This document shows, piece after piece, positions 27,976 through 36,857 of a stretch of 47,398 nt of DNA. The translations under genes and the position numbers were made by a program. Each line of letters opens with the position of its first letter. The first letter of the stretch is position 1. A model generated the notes under the pieces. That model was not told the DNA's origin. It did not search any database and saw nothing but the letters and a program-made list of their open reading frames with translations. Source of the stretch: an uncultured Muribaculaceae bacterium (GTDB taxonomy: Bacteria > Bacteroidota > Bacteroidia > Bacteroidales > Muribaculaceae); NCBI GenBank assembly GCA_910584125.1, contig CAJTXU010000023.1, forward strand, positions 1 to 47,398. Reading direction: 5' to 3'.

Positions 27976-28003
27976 CGCCGCCGGGGCCTGGGCCCGGGCG
28001 GCG
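27976..28003 (-). promoter_or_regulatory. GC-rich hairpin in the rpoB-rpoC spacer
   Basis: CGCCGCC (27976-27982) pairs with GGCGGCG (27997-28003), with further GGGCC/GGCCC pairing inside. On the minus strand no T-run follows (GTTGCCGG comes next), so it is not an evident terminator. An RNA-processing, pausing or stabilising role is inference. Confidence 0.5.
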
Positions 28004-28032
28004 TCGCCGAAAGGATTTTTCTTTTGTTTCGT

Positions 28033-31000
28033 TCAATCGAGCGTGATGCTCAGGCCGAGGCCGCGAAGCTCGTGCAGAAGCACGTTGAGCGACTCGGGGA
28101 TTCCCGGGGTCGGCATCGAGTCGCCCTTGACGATCGCCTCGTATGCCTTGCTGCGTCCCACCACGTCGTCCGACTTGATGGTGAGGATCTCCTGCAGGAT
28201 GTGGGCGGCGCCGAAGGCCTCGAGCGCCCAGACCTCCATCTCTCCGAATCGCTGGCCGCCGAACTGCGCCTTACCGCCCAGAGGCTGCTGCGTGATCAGA
28301 GAGTAGGGGCCGATGGAGCGTGCGTGCATCTTGTCCTCGACCATGTGGCCGAGCTTGAGCATGTAGATGACGCCCACGGTGGCCGGCTGGTCGAAGCGGT
28401 CGCCCGTGCCTCCGTCGTAGAGGTAGGTCTTTCCGTAGCGGGGCAGACCGGCCTTGTCGGTCCACTCGTTGAGGTCGTCGAGCGACGCGCCGTCGAAGAT
28501 CGGGGTCGCGAATTTCTCGCCCAGCTCGCGTCCGGCCCATCCGAGCACGGTCTCGAAGATCTGTCCGAGGTTCATTCGCGAAGGCACGCCCAGAGGGTTG
28601 AGCACGATGTCGACCGGCGTTCCGTCGGCGAGGAACGGCATGTCCTCCTGACGCACCACGCGCGACACGATACCCTTGTTGCCGTGGCGTCCGGCCATCT
28701 TGTCGCCCACGCCGATCTTGCGCTTCTTGGCGATGTAGACCTTGGCCATCTGCATGATGCCCGAGGGGAGCTCGTCGCCGATGGTTATGTCGAGCTTCTT
28801 GCGGCGAAGCTCGCTGTCAATCTCCTTCGACTTGCGCATGTAGTTGGTGATCAGCTGGCCGATCATCTTGTTGATGCGCTCGTCGGCTGTCCAGCCGAAG
28901 ATGTTGACGGTCTCGTAGTCGAGCGTGCCGAAGTCTACGTGGTCGAATGTCGAGCCCTTCGGCACGATGTCGGAGCCGATGTAGTCCTTGACTCCCTCGG
29001 AGATCTGGCCCTTGAGCAGCGTGCGCATCTTGTCGACCATGATGTCCTTGAGGTCTTTCTGGCGGGCTGCGTACTCGTCTTCGAGCGCCTGGGGCACGGC
29101 GTTGGCCGCGCTCTTGCCTTTCTTCTTGACTGCTTTCGAGAAGAGGTTGGTGCCTATGACGACTCCCTTGAGCGAGGGTGATGCCTTGAGCGAGGCGTCC
29201 TTGACGTCGCCCGCGCGGTCGCCGAAGATGGCGCGGAGCAGCTTCTCCTCGGGCGTCGGGTCAGACTCTCCCTTGGGCGTGATCTTGCCGATCATGATGT
29301 CGCCCGGCACGACGTATGCGCCGACGCGTATGATGCCGCGCTCGTCGAGGTCCTTGGTGGCGTCCTCGCTCACGTTGGGGATGTCGGAGGTCAGTTCCTC
29401 CATTCCGCGCTTGGTCTCGCGGACGTCGAGCGTGTACTCGTCGACATGCACCGAGGTGAGGATGTCCTCGCGCACCATGCGCTCGTTGAGCACGATGGCG
29501 TCCTCGTAGTTGTAGCCCTTCCAGGGCATGAAGGCCACCTTGAGGTTGCGCCCCAGAGCGAGCTCGCCCTTCTCGGTCGAGTAGCCCTCGGTGAGGATGT
29601 CTCCCTTCTCGACGCGCTGGCCCTTGTTGCAGATCGGGCGAAGGTCGATGGTCGTGCTCTGGTTGGTGCGGCGGAACTTGGGAAGCTTGTATTCCTTGAC
29701 GGCCGACTCGAACTGCACGAACTCCTCGTCGTCGGTACGGTCGTAGCGAACTCTGATCACGGTCGAGTCGACGAACTCGATTGTGCCGGATCCTTCGGCC
29801 ATGATCTGTGTGCGCGAGTCGCGGATCAGCTGTCCCTCGATGCCGGTGCCGACAATCGGGGCCTCGCTGCGGAGCAGAGGCACGGCCTGGCGCATCATGT
29901 TCGAGCCCATCAGCGCGCGGTTGGCGTCGTCGTGCTCAAGGAAGGGGATGAGCGATGCGGCTATCGACGCGATCTGGATCGGGGCCACATCCATGAGCTT
30001 GAGCTCCTGCGGGGCGACGATAGGGAAGTCGGCGTCGAGACGGGCCTTGACGCGCGGATTGACGAACGAGCCGTCGTCGTTGACCGGAGCGTTGCCCTGG
30101 GCGATCATCTGTCCCTCCTCGATTTCGGCCGTGAGATATGTCACGTGGCTGTTGTCGAGGTCCACAACTCCGTTGTCGACCTTGCGGTAGGGGGTCTCGA
30201 TGAATCCGAGGTTGTTGATCTTGGCGTATACGCAGAGCGACGAGATCAGACCGATGTTCGGGCCTTCAGGCGTCTCGATCGGGCAGAGACGGCCGTAATG
30301 GGTGTAGTGCACGTCTCGCACCTCGAAGCCGGCTCGCTCGCGCGACAGACCGCCGGGGCCGAGGGCCGAGAGACGGCGCTTGTGGGTGATCTCGGCCAGA
30401 GGGTTGGTCTGGTCCATGAACTGCGAGAGGGCGTTCGTGCCGAAGAACGTGTTGATCACGGCCGAGATGGTCTTGGCGTTGATCAGGTCGATGGGCTTGA
30501 ACACCTCGTTGTCGCGCACGTTCATCTTTTCGCGGATCGAGCGCGAGATGCGCGCCAGACCCACGCCGAACTGGTTGTAGAGCTGCTCGCCCACCGTGCG
30601 GACGCGACGGTTGCTGAGGTGGTCGATGTCATCGACGTCGCTCTTGGCGTTGATCAGCTCGATCAGATACTTGATGATGGCGATTATGTCCTCGCGTGTG
30701 AGCACCTTGACGTCCATCGGGGTGTCGAGGTTGAGCTTCTTGTTGATGCGGAAGCGGCCCACCTCGCCGAGGTCGTAGCGCTTCTCGCTGAAGAAGAGGC
30801 TCTGGATCACCTCGCGGGCCGAAGCAACATCCGGCGGCTCGGCGTTGCGCAGCTGCCGGTAGATGTATGTCACGGCCTCCGACTCGGAGTTGGTCGGGTC
30901 TTTCTCGAGTGTCTTGAAGATGATGCTGAAGTCGAGCGCGCTGGCGTTCTCCTTCTCGAGCTGGATGGTCTTGACCCCGCTCTCGAGGATGACGGGCAGC

Positions 31001-31845
31001 GTCTCCTCGGTGATCTCCTGGCCGCGGTCCATGACGACGGCATTGCGCTCAACCGAGGTCACCTCGCCCGTGTCGGGATCGACGAAATCCTCGACCGTGG
31101 TGTTCACGAGGCGTCCGGCGAGCTTGCGGCCCACTACCTCCTGGAGGTTAGTGCGGTTCACCTTGATCTCCTCGGCGAGGTCGAATATCTCTATGATGTC
31201 TTTGTCAGTCTCAAAACCGATGGCGCGAAGCAACGTGGTGACCGGAAGTTTCTTCTTGCGGTCGATATAGGCGTACATCACGTTGTTGATGTCGGTGGCG
31301 AACTCGATCCAGCTTCCGCGGAAGGGGATGATTCGGGCCGAATAGAGCTTCGTTCCGTTCGCGTGGATGCTGTTGCCGAAGAACACGCCGGGCGAACGGT
31401 GCAGCTGCGACACGACGACACGTTCGGCTCCGTTGATGATGAACGTACCCTGGTCGGTCATATAGGGAATCGGGCCGAGGTAGACATCCTGAATGATGGT
31501 CTCGAAATCCGTGTGGTCGGGGTCTGTGCAGTATAGCTTTAACTTAGCCTTCAGAGGGACGCTGTACGTTAGGCCGCGCTCCAGACACTCCGCGATGGAG
31601 TAACGGGGCGGGTCAATGTAATAGTCGAGAAACTCCAGCACGAAATTGTTGCGGGTGTCCGCAATAGGGAAGTTCTCGGCGAACACCTTATATAGGCCTT
31701 GGTTCTTGCGCAATTCGGGAGGCGTGTCGAGCTGCAGGAAGTCGCGGAACGATTTCAGCTGAACTTCGAGGAAGTCAGGAAATGGCAGCGGATTCTTGAT
31801 CGACGCGAAATTCACACGAGGCTTTTCGGTTAATTTTACTGACAT
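28033..31845 (-). CDS. rpoB: DNA-directed RNA polymerase subunit beta
   Basis: The 1270-residue protein begins MSVKLTEKPRVNFASIKNPL and contains all main beta-subunit blocks. The rifampicin pocket (about residues 465-495) reads FFGTNALSQFMDQTN and THKRRLSALGPGG, keeping the Asp, His and Ser that are most often changed in resistant mutants, so the allele looks wild-type for rifampicin. GDKMAGRHGNKG, near residue 1050, is the conserved C-terminal catalytic-cleft motif. The gene is separated from rplL by a 402-base spacer with a long hairpin and from rpoC by an 85-base spacer with another, so its expression is probably adjusted post-initiation. Confidence 0.98.
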   Translation of the reverse strand: MSVKLTEKPRVNFASIKNPLPFPDFLEVQLKSFRDFLQLDTPPELRKNQGLYKVFAENFPIADTRNNFVLEFLDYYIDPPRYSIAECLERGLTYSVPLKAKLKLYCTDPDHTDFETIIQDVYLGPIPYMTDQGTFIINGAERVVVSQLHRSPGVFFGNSIHANGTKLYSARIIPFRGSWIEFATDINNVMYAYIDRKKKLPVTTLLRAIGFETDKDIIEIFDLAEEIKVNRTNLQEVVGRKLAGRLVNTTVEDFVDPDTGEVTSVERNAVVMDRGQEITEETLPVILESGVKTIQLEKENASALDFSIIFKTLEKDPTNSESEAVTYIYRQLRNAEPPDVASAREVIQSLFFSEKRYDLGEVGRFRINKKLNLDTPMDVKVLTREDIIAIIKYLIELINAKSDVDDIDHLSNRRVRTVGEQLYNQFGVGLARISRSIREKMNVRDNEVFKPIDLINAKTISAVINTFFGTNALSQFMDQTNPLAEITHKRRLSALGPGGLSRERAGFEVRDVHYTHYGRLCPIETPEGPNIGLISSLCVYAKINNLGFIETPYRKVDNGVVDLDNSHVTYLTAEIEEGQMIAQGNAPVNDDGSFVNPRVKARLDADFPIVAPQELKLMDVAPIQIASIAASLIPFLEHDDANRALMGSNMMRQAVPLLRSEAPIVGTGIEGQLIRDSRTQIMAEGSGTIEFVDSTVIRVRYDRTDDEEFVQFESAVKEYKLPKFRRTNQSTTIDLRPICNKGQRVEKGDILTEGYSTEKGELALGRNLKVAFMPWKGYNYEDAIVLNERMVREDILTSVHVDEYTLDVRETKRGMEELTSDIPNVSEDATKDLDERGIIRVGAYVVPGDIMIGKITPKGESDPTPEEKLLRAIFGDRAGDVKDASLKASPSLKGVVIGTNLFSKAVKKKGKSAANAVPQALEDEYAARQKDLKDIMVDKMRTLLKGQISEGVKDYIGSDIVPKGSTFDHVDFGTLDYETVNIFGWTADERINKMIGQLITNYMRKSKEIDSELRRKKLDITIGDELPSGIMQMAKVYIAKKRKIGVGDKMAGRHGNKGIVSRVVRQEDMPFLADGTPVDIVLNPLGVPSRMNLGQIFETVLGWAGRELGEKFATPIFDGASLDDLNEWTDKAGLPRYGKTYLYDGGTGDRFDQPATVGVIYMLKLGHMVEDKMHARSIGPYSLITQQPLGGKAQFGGQRFGEMEVWALEAFGAAHILQEILTIKSDDVVGRSKAYEAIVKGDSMPTPGIPESLNVLLHELRGLGLSITLD

Positions 31846-32247
31846 TTGATGTGATTTAAGATTCTATGGGCTTTGTAATTTCGCTCATAAACGGGACTTG
31901 GGGCCGTAATGGGGCCCCGTTGTCTCGGTGCGTGCTGGGCGCGCAAACGCCCTGACACATAAAATGTGCCTGAAACAGTCAATGAACCTTAAAGATTCAA
32001 AACAAAAGTTTCAAGGCTTATCTCGGCCGGGCGCGTTCCACCGCTGAGCGGTTCATTTGCCCGTGGCGAGTGATGTGATTTCGATGCTATTCGCATACCG
32101 GCGTGACAGCACGCCGCAGTTGAGGGAGAGGGGGGGCGGGGGGAGACGTCGCGGCTCACGCCGACGTGTACACCTGCCCGTAGAATGGCATAAATAGGTT
32201 AAGAACGCAGAGTGCGCCCTTAACCTATTTATGGATATTGGGGTTGC
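31846..32247 (-). other. 402-base rplL-rpoB intergenic spacer and rpoB leader
   Basis: No gene or consensus TAnnTTTG promoter was found here on the minus strand. It holds the long hairpin at 32189-32233, a smaller stem GGGGCC/GGCCCC around 31896-31914 and a G-rich run near 32130-32142. The region probably functions as a structured intercistronic RNA that sets the ratio of ribosomal protein to RNA polymerase output, as known for the E. coli rplL-rpoB spacer; applying that here is inference. Confidence 0.55.
32189..32233 (-). terminator. 15-bp perfect hairpin after rplL (attenuator or processing site)
   Basis: CATAAATAGGTTAAG (32189-32203) pairs exactly with CTTAACCTATTTATG (32219-32233) across a 15-base loop that can itself pair. 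It begins 15 bases after the rplL stop. No T-run follows on the minus strand, so partial termination or RNase III-type cleavage is more likely than full termination, because rpoB shows no separate consensus promoter. Confidence 0.65.
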
Positions 32248-32622
32248 TTATTTGAGCTCAACTTCTGCGCCTGCCTCCTCGAGCTGCTTCTTCAGGCCTT
32301 CGGCCTCAGCTTTGGGAAGACCCTCCTTGATGGGGCTGGGAGCGTTGTCAACGAGCTCCTTAGCCTCCTTGAGGCCGAGACCCGTGAGCTCCTTGACGAG
32401 CTTCACGACGGCGAGCTTGCTTGCGCCGGGTGCCTTGAGGATGACGTCGAAGTTTGTCTTCTCCTCTACGGCGGCTGCGCCTGCGGCGGGACCTGCGGCC
32501 ACTGCCACTGCTGCTGCGGCGGGCTCGATGCCGTATTCAGTCTTGAGGATCTCTGCGAGTTCGTTAACTTCCTTTACTGTAAGGTTAACAAGCTGTTCTG
32601 CAAATGCTTTCAAATCTGCCAT
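32248..32622 (-). CDS. rplL: 50S ribosomal protein L7/L12
   Basis: The 124-residue acidic protein has the N-terminal dimerisation helix pair (ADLKAFAEQLVNLTVKEVNE), an Ala/Gly/Pro-rich hinge (residues about 35-52) and the globular C-terminal domain with KTNFDVILKAPGASKLAVVK and LGLKEAKELVDNAPSPIKEG. It forms the mobile stalk that recruits translation GTPases. It follows rplJ by 35 bases, and a strong hairpin stands right behind it. Confidence 0.98.
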   Translation of the reverse strand: MADLKAFAEQLVNLTVKEVNELAEILKTEYGIEPAAAAVAVAAGPAAGAAAVEEKTNFDVILKAPGASKLAVVKLVKELTGLGLKEAKELVDNAPSPIKEGLPKAEAEGLKKQLEEAGAEVELK

Positions 32623-32657
32623 TTTCGTATGTATTTTTTATTATTTTTGAACTTAGG

Positions 32658-33182
32658 TTACGCTTCTTTTTTGGAAAGAGTCTCGAGGATGCCATGAAGC
32701 TTGTTGGCACCCGACTGAAGTGCGCTGACGACATTCTTCGCGGGCGACTGAAGCAGAGCCACGACGTCGGCGATGAGTTCGTTCTTGCTTTTGATGTTGG
32801 CGAGGGTTTCCAACTGCTCCTCACCTACGTATACTGATTCCTCCACGAGTGCTCCCTTGAGCATCGGAAGGGTGTCGTTCTTGTCGCGGAACTTCTTGAT
32901 GAGCTTCGCCGGAGCGTTGCCGACGTTGCTGAGCAACAGTGTAGTCTCGCCGTGGAGAAGGTCGTAGAGACCCGAGTAGTCCACCTCGCTTGCCTCGAAC
33001 GCCTTCTTGAGCAGCGTGTTCTTGACGCAGAGCATCTTGACCTCCGCGCCGAAGCAGGCGCGGCGCAGGTTGCTCGTCTTCTCGGCGTTCAGGCCGGAAG
33101 TCTGCACCAGGTATACGCAGCTGTAGTTCGAGAGTTCTTCGCCAATCTTGGCAATGATGAGTGCTTTATCTTCCTTTTTCAT
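32658..33182 (-). CDS. rplJ: 50S ribosomal protein L10
   Basis: The 174-residue protein (MKKEDKALIIAKIGEELSNY) anchors L7/L12 dimers to the 23S rRNA through its C-terminal helix (about residues 140-174). KMLCVKNTLLKKAF corresponds to the conserved rRNA-binding block. It starts 19 bases after rplA. In other bacteria L10 or the L10-L12 complex represses this part of the operon at the mRNA leader; the leader here is too short to show a clear site. Confidence 0.97.
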   Translation of the reverse strand: MKKEDKALIIAKIGEELSNYSCVYLVQTSGLNAEKTSNLRRACFGAEVKMLCVKNTLLKKAFEASEVDYSGLYDLLHGETTLLLSNVGNAPAKLIKKFRDKNDTLPMLKGALVEESVYVGEEQLETLANIKSKNELIADVVALLQSPAKNVVSALQSGANKLHGILETLSKKEA

Positions 33183-33201
33183 TTCTGTCGTCTGTTAATG
33201 G

Positions 33202-33897
33202 TTAGTCAGCGATCGACTTGGGCTCGACCTTCACGCCGGGGCCCATCGTGCTTGAAAGATAAATGCTCTTGATATATGTGCCTTTCGATGTGGCGGGTTT
33301 CAGCTTGATGAGCGTGTTGATGAACTCCTTGGCATTGTCGGCCATGTTCTCGGACGAGAACGATACCTTGCCGATAGAGGCGTGCACGATGCCCGTCTTG
33401 TCAACCTTGAAGTCGATCTTACCCTGCTTAACCTCCTTGACGGCCTTTGCGACGTCCATCGTCACCGTGCCGCTCTTGGGGTTAGGCATCAGTCCGCGCG
33501 GACCGAGTATGCGGCCCAACGGGCCGAGCTTGCCCATCACCGAAGGCTGCGTGATGATCACGTCGACGTCTGTCCAGCCTTCCTTGATCTTCTGGATGTA
33601 TTCATCGAGTCCGACATAGTCGGCTCCGGCTTCCTTGGCTGCGGCCTCGGCGTCCGGATTGCACAAAACGAGCACTTTGACCTCCTTGCCGGTGCCGTGG
33701 GGCAGCGATACCACGCCACGCACCATCTGGTCGGCCTTGCGAGGGTCTACGCCCAGACGAACGTCGATGTCGAACGAAGCGTCGAACTTCTCGAACGATG
33801 CCTCTTTCACTTTCGCCGCTGCCTCTGCCAGAGTGTATGCCTTCCCGGGTTCAATCTTCGCGATAGCCAACTTTTGATTCTTTGTCAGTTTTCCCAT
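33202..33897 (-). CDS. rplA: 50S ribosomal protein L1
   Basis: The 231-residue protein has the typical L1 blocks: FDIDVRLGVDPRKADQMVRG, LGPLGRILGPRGLMPNPKSGT and GTYIKSIYLSSTMGPGVKV. L1 binds the mobile L1 stalk of 23S rRNA and, in many bacteria, represses translation of its own rplK-rplA mRNA. It lies 14 bases after rplK. A small stem CCGTCG/CGACGG in the 68-base nusG-rplK gap (34402-34421) is a possible but unproven target. Confidence 0.98.
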   Translation of the reverse strand: MGKLTKNQKLAIAKIEPGKAYTLAEAAAKVKEASFEKFDASFDIDVRLGVDPRKADQMVRGVVSLPHGTGKEVKVLVLCNPDAEAAAKEAGADYVGLDEYIQKIKEGWTDVDVIITQPSVMGKLGPLGRILGPRGLMPNPKSGTVTMDVAKAVKEVKQGKIDFKVDKTGIVHASIGKVSFSSENMADNAKEFINTLIKLKPATSKGTYIKSIYLSSTMGPGVKVEPKSIAD

Positions 33898-33911
33898 TGT
33901 GTTGAAGATTT

Positions 33912-34355
33912 TTAGTTGTTTTCAGGGAAGTCACCTTTTACGGTTATACCCATGCTTCTTGCAGTGCCGGCGACCATACGCATTGCGGAGTCCAAAGTAA
34001 AACAGTTCAAATCCGGCATCTTGTCTTGGGCAATTGTCTTGACCTGATCCCAGGTGATCTCAGCCACTTTCTTACGATTGGGCTGAGCCGAACCGCTCTT
34101 CACTTTCGAAACCTCCTTGAGCTGTACGGCCACAGGCGGTGTCTTTACGATGAAGTCGAAGCTCTTGTCCGTATAGTACGTGATGACTACCGGCAGGACC
34201 TTTCCGGCCTTATCCTGGGTGCGGGCATTGAATTGCTTGCAAAATTCCATGATGTTGATACCCTTAGAACCCAGAGCAGGTCCTACTGGTGGCGACGGGT
34301 TGGCCGCGCCGCCCTTGATCTGTAATTTAATCTGTCCAGCAATTTCTTTTGCCAT
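33912..34355 (-). CDS. rplK: 50S ribosomal protein L11
   Basis: The 147-residue protein starts MAKEIAGQIKLQIKGGAANP and contains PPVGPALGSKGINIMEFCKQFN, the N-terminal thiopeptide- and factor-binding domain, and the rRNA-binding C-terminal domain ending ARSMGITVKGDF. L11 and the rRNA beneath it form the GTPase-associated centre. It starts 68 bases after nusG in the order conserved across bacteria. Confidence 0.98.
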   Translation of the reverse strand: MAKEIAGQIKLQIKGGAANPSPPVGPALGSKGINIMEFCKQFNARTQDKAGKVLPVVITYYTDKSFDFIVKTPPVAVQLKEVSKVKSGSAQPNRKKVAEITWDQVKTIAQDKMPDLNCFTLDSAMRMVAGTARSMGITVKGDFPENN

Positions 34356-34423
34356 TGTTCTACTTGTTAAATTGGTTGTGTTGTGTCGAACTTACCTCCG
34401 ACCGTCGCGTAACATCGACGGCA

Positions 34424-34981
34424 TTATTCTCTTTCGACCTGGGAATTCTCCAGCTCCAAATCAGTCGGGCGGCCAAAAATCTTGACCTCCACCTTGATTT
34501 TCTTCCTGTCGGAATTGATCTCCTTGATCACGCCCGAGAACCCGGAGAAGGGCCCGGCCGTGACTTTGACAGGCTCGCCGACTACGTAGTCGTCGACCGG
34601 TTCGGCCTCCGGCTGCATCATCTCGTCGGCTGTGCCCAGCATTCGCTTCACCTCGCTCTCGCGCAACGCCATCGGGTCGCTGTTCTTGGCACGTCCACGC
34701 AAAAAGTCAATGACATTAGTCGTGTTGCGGAGCTCATAAATCACCTCGCCCGTCAGTTTCGCCTCGACGAATACGTAGCCTGGGTAGAGGTTGCGCTCTT
34801 TCAGCACTTTCTTGCCATTGCGTGTAGTGTAAACCTTCTGCGTGGGAATCAACACTTGTTCGACATTCTTGCCGAGGTCCGTGTTCTTGATTGCTGCGTC
34901 AAGAATTTCCTTGACCTTGGCTTCTTTGCCAGAAATGGCACGCAATACGTACCATGACTTCTTAACTTCAGCTTCAGCCAT
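34424..34981 (-). CDS. nusG: Transcription termination/antitermination factor NusG
   Basis: The 185-residue protein has the NGN domain (SWYVLRAISGKEAKVKEIL, YPGYVFVEAKLTGEV) that binds RNA polymerase and a C-terminal KOW domain (GEPVKVTAGPFSGFSGVIKEI) that contacts S10 or Rho. It starts 21 bases after secE, which is the usual arrangement. Length is normal and there is no large insertion of the kind seen in some Bacteroidetes NusG paralogues such as UpxY or LoaP. Confidence 0.97.
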   Translation of the reverse strand: MAEAEVKKSWYVLRAISGKEAKVKEILDAAIKNTDLGKNVEQVLIPTQKVYTTRNGKKVLKERNLYPGYVFVEAKLTGEVIYELRNTTNVIDFLRGRAKNSDPMALRESEVKRMLGTADEMMQPEAEPVDDYVVGEPVKVTAGPFSGFSGVIKEINSDRKKIKVEVKIFGRPTDLELENSQVERE

Positions 34982-35002
34982 TGAAATCCGAGTTAGATAG
35001 GT

Positions 35003-35194
35003 TTAAAAGTTTATACTGTAGATCAACTCCATCAGTCGAGAGAACACCGTGTCAACTACCCAGATGAATACCGCCAGTATGATGGAAGCTATCAGCACCA
35101 GCACTGCGCTGTTGACAAGTTGTTTCTGAGATGGCCAGGATACCTTATAGACTAACTCGTCATAAGACTCCTTTATATCCTTGAATAATTTCAT
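35003..35194 (-). CDS. secE: Preprotein translocase subunit SecE
   Basis: The 63-residue protein is the short, single-span SecE type: an amphipathic segment (LFKDIKESYDELVYKVSWPS, with the conserved WPS) followed by one membrane helix (about residues 28-50). It clamps SecY in the inner membrane. It lies between tRNA-Trp and nusG, the order found in many bacteria. Confidence 0.97.
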   Translation of the reverse strand: MKLFKDIKESYDELVYKVSWPSQKQLVNSAVLVLIASIILAVFIWVVDTVFSRLMELIYSINF

Positions 35195-35208
35195 TGTTTC
35201 TTAAATAT

Positions 35209-35284
35209 TGGCACGGGAAGAAAGACTCGAACTCTCGACCCTTGGTTTTGGAGACCAATGCTCTACCAACTGAGCTATTCCCGT
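35209..35284 (-). tRNA. tRNA-Trp (anticodon CCA)
   Basis: The minus strand folds as ACGGGAA / TA / GCTC...GAGC / TTGGT-CTCCAAA-ACCAA / GGGTC / GAGAG-TTCGAGT-CTTTC / TTCCCGT, then discriminator G and an encoded CCA. A1-U72 with G73 are the usual bacterial tryptophan identity features. It sits between tuf and secE. Confidence 0.97.
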
Positions 35285-35290
35285 GTATGA

Positions 35291-35317
35291 GGGGGCTTCC
35301 CGGGGCGGAAAGCCCCC
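35291..35317 (-). promoter_or_regulatory. Hairpin between tuf and tRNA-Trp
   Basis: GGGGGCTT (35291-35298) pairs with AAGCCCCC (35310-35317). On the minus strand it comes just after tuf and ends seven bases before tRNA-Trp, with no T-run. A processing signal or partial attenuator that adjusts tuf against secE-nusG is inference. Confidence 0.5.
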
Positions 35318-35339
35318 CTTTGTGTGTCTGTTATCTCAA

Positions 35340-36527
35340 TCAGTCGTCGATCACGCCTGTGATCTGACCCGAACCTACCGTGCGGCCGCCCTCGCGGATG
35401 GCGAAACGCAGACCGTTGTCCATCGCAACCGGAGTGATGAGCTTAACGTCGATCTCAACGTTGTCGCCGGGCATCACCATCTCTACGCCCTCGGGGAGTG
35501 TGATCTCACCTGTAACGTCGAGTGTGCGGATGTAGAACTGGGGACGGTATTTGTTGTGGAACGGCGTGTGACGGCCGCCCTCTTCCTTCTTAAGGATGTA
35601 GACCTGAGCCTTGAAGTGATCGTGAGGCTTAACCTGTCCGGGATGGCAGATTACCATACCGCGCTTGATCTCGTCCTTGTCGATACCACGGAGGAGCAGA
35701 CCTACGTTGTCACCGGCCTCACCCTCGTCGAGGATCTTGCGGAACATCTCGACACCAGTAACGACCGACTTCTTGTCAGCGCCAAGACCGAGAATCTGAA
35801 CCTCGTCGCCTACCTTCACGCGGCCGGCCTCGATACGACCTGTGGCAACAGTACCACGGCCCGTGATTGAGAACACGTCCTCGACAGGCATAAGGAAGGG
35901 CTTGTCAACGTCGCGCGGAGGCAGAGGAATCCAGTTGTCGACGGCTTCCATGAGCTCCATCACTTTCTCGACCCACTTCGGGTCGCCCTCGAGGGCGCCG
36001 AGAGCCGAGCCACGGATGACGGGTGTGTTGTCGCCGTCATACTCGTACTGCGAAAGGAGGTCGCGCATATCCATCTCGACGAGCTCGAGCATCTCCTCGT
36101 CGTCAACCTGGTCGCACTTGTTCATGAAGACTACCAGACGGGGAACGTTCACCTGACGGGCGAGAAGGATGTGCTCGCGTGTCTGGGGCATCGGGCCGTC
36201 GGTTGCGGCTACTACGATGATCGCACCGTCCATCTGTGCGGCACCCGTTACCATGTTCTTCACATAGTCGGCGTGTCCCGGGCAGTCCACGTGTGCGTAG
36301 TGACGGTTCTGCGTCTGATACTCAACGTGTGCGGTGTTGATTGTGATACCACGCTCCTTCTCTTCGGGAGCGTTGTCGATAGAGTCGAATGAACGGAGTT
36401 CGGAAAGACCTTTCTCGGCGAGCACCTTGGTGATGGCGGCCGTCAGAGTCGTCTTGCCATGGTCCACGTGACCGATCGTACCGATGTTCACGTGCGGTTT
36501 GGTTCTTTCGAATTTTTCTTTAGCCAT
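35340..36527 (-). CDS. tuf: Elongation factor Tu
   Basis: The 395-residue GTPase has GHVDHGKT (residues 19-26), RGITINTAHVEY (switch I), DCPGHADYVKNM (switch II), NKCDQVDD and SALGALEG, followed by domains 2 and 3 (GRGTVATGRIEAG, RPQFYIRTLDVTGEI). It delivers aminoacyl-tRNA to the ribosome. It is encoded behind four tRNA genes and ahead of tRNA-Trp, secE and nusG, mirroring the tufB locus of E. coli. Confidence 0.98.
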   Translation of the reverse strand: MAKEKFERTKPHVNIGTIGHVDHGKTTLTAAITKVLAEKGLSELRSFDSIDNAPEEKERGITINTAHVEYQTQNRHYAHVDCPGHADYVKNMVTGAAQMDGAIIVVAATDGPMPQTREHILLARQVNVPRLVVFMNKCDQVDDEEMLELVEMDMRDLLSQYEYDGDNTPVIRGSALGALEGDPKWVEKVMELMEAVDNWIPLPPRDVDKPFLMPVEDVFSITGRGTVATGRIEAGRVKVGDEVQILGLGADKKSVVTGVEMFRKILDEGEAGDNVGLLLRGIDKDEIKRGMVICHPGQVKPHDHFKAQVYILKKEEGGRHTPFHNKYRPQFYIRTLDVTGEITLPEGVEMVMPGDNVEIDVKLITPVAMDNGLRFAIREGGRTVGSGQITGVIDD

Positions 36528-36597
36528 AGTCTTGCGCTATTATTTTGATTTTTTTGTTTTATTGCCTTCTCGAGGAGAGGGAGGAGAGGGATTGTAC

Positions 36598-36672
<75 letters not shown>

Positions 36673-36681
36673 AATTATTTG

Positions 36682-36754
36682 AGCGGAAGACGAGGTTCGA
36701 ACTCGCGACCCTTAGCTTGGAAGGCTAATGCTCTACCAACTGAGCTACTTCCGC
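36682..36754 (-). tRNA. tRNA-Gly (anticodon TCC)
   Basis: Acceptor GCGGAAG/CTTCCGC is perfectly paired; the anticodon arm is TTAGC-CTTCCAA-GCTAA, giving TCC. The discriminator is T and the following bases are CAA, so CCA must be added after transcription. Confidence 0.96.
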
Positions 36755-36764
36755 ATCGTTGTTG

Positions 36765-36847
36765 TGGGTGGTGATGGATTCGAACCACCGAAGGCGTAAG
36801 CCAGCAGATTTACAGTCTGCCCCATTTGGCCACTCTGGTAACCACCC
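36765..36847 (-). tRNA. tRNA-Tyr (anticodon GTA)
   Basis: A class II tRNA with a long variable arm (TGGCTTACGCC). Acceptor GGGTGGT/ACCACCC; anticodon arm GCAGA-CTGTAAA-TCTGC. The discriminator is A; CCA is not encoded (CAA follows). Confidence 0.96.
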
Positions 36848-36857
36848 GTTTCCGGCG

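Noticed and set aside
32231..32650. A 139-codon plus-strand frame opposite rplL that looks Ser/Ala-rich like a surface protein
   Set aside because: It is the reverse of the rplL Ala-rich hinge and begins inside the hairpin stem; no independent support.
34424..34981. UpxY/LoaP-type specialised NusG paralogue
   Set aside because: Its position between secE and rplK and its standard length and KOW domain identify the housekeeping NusG.
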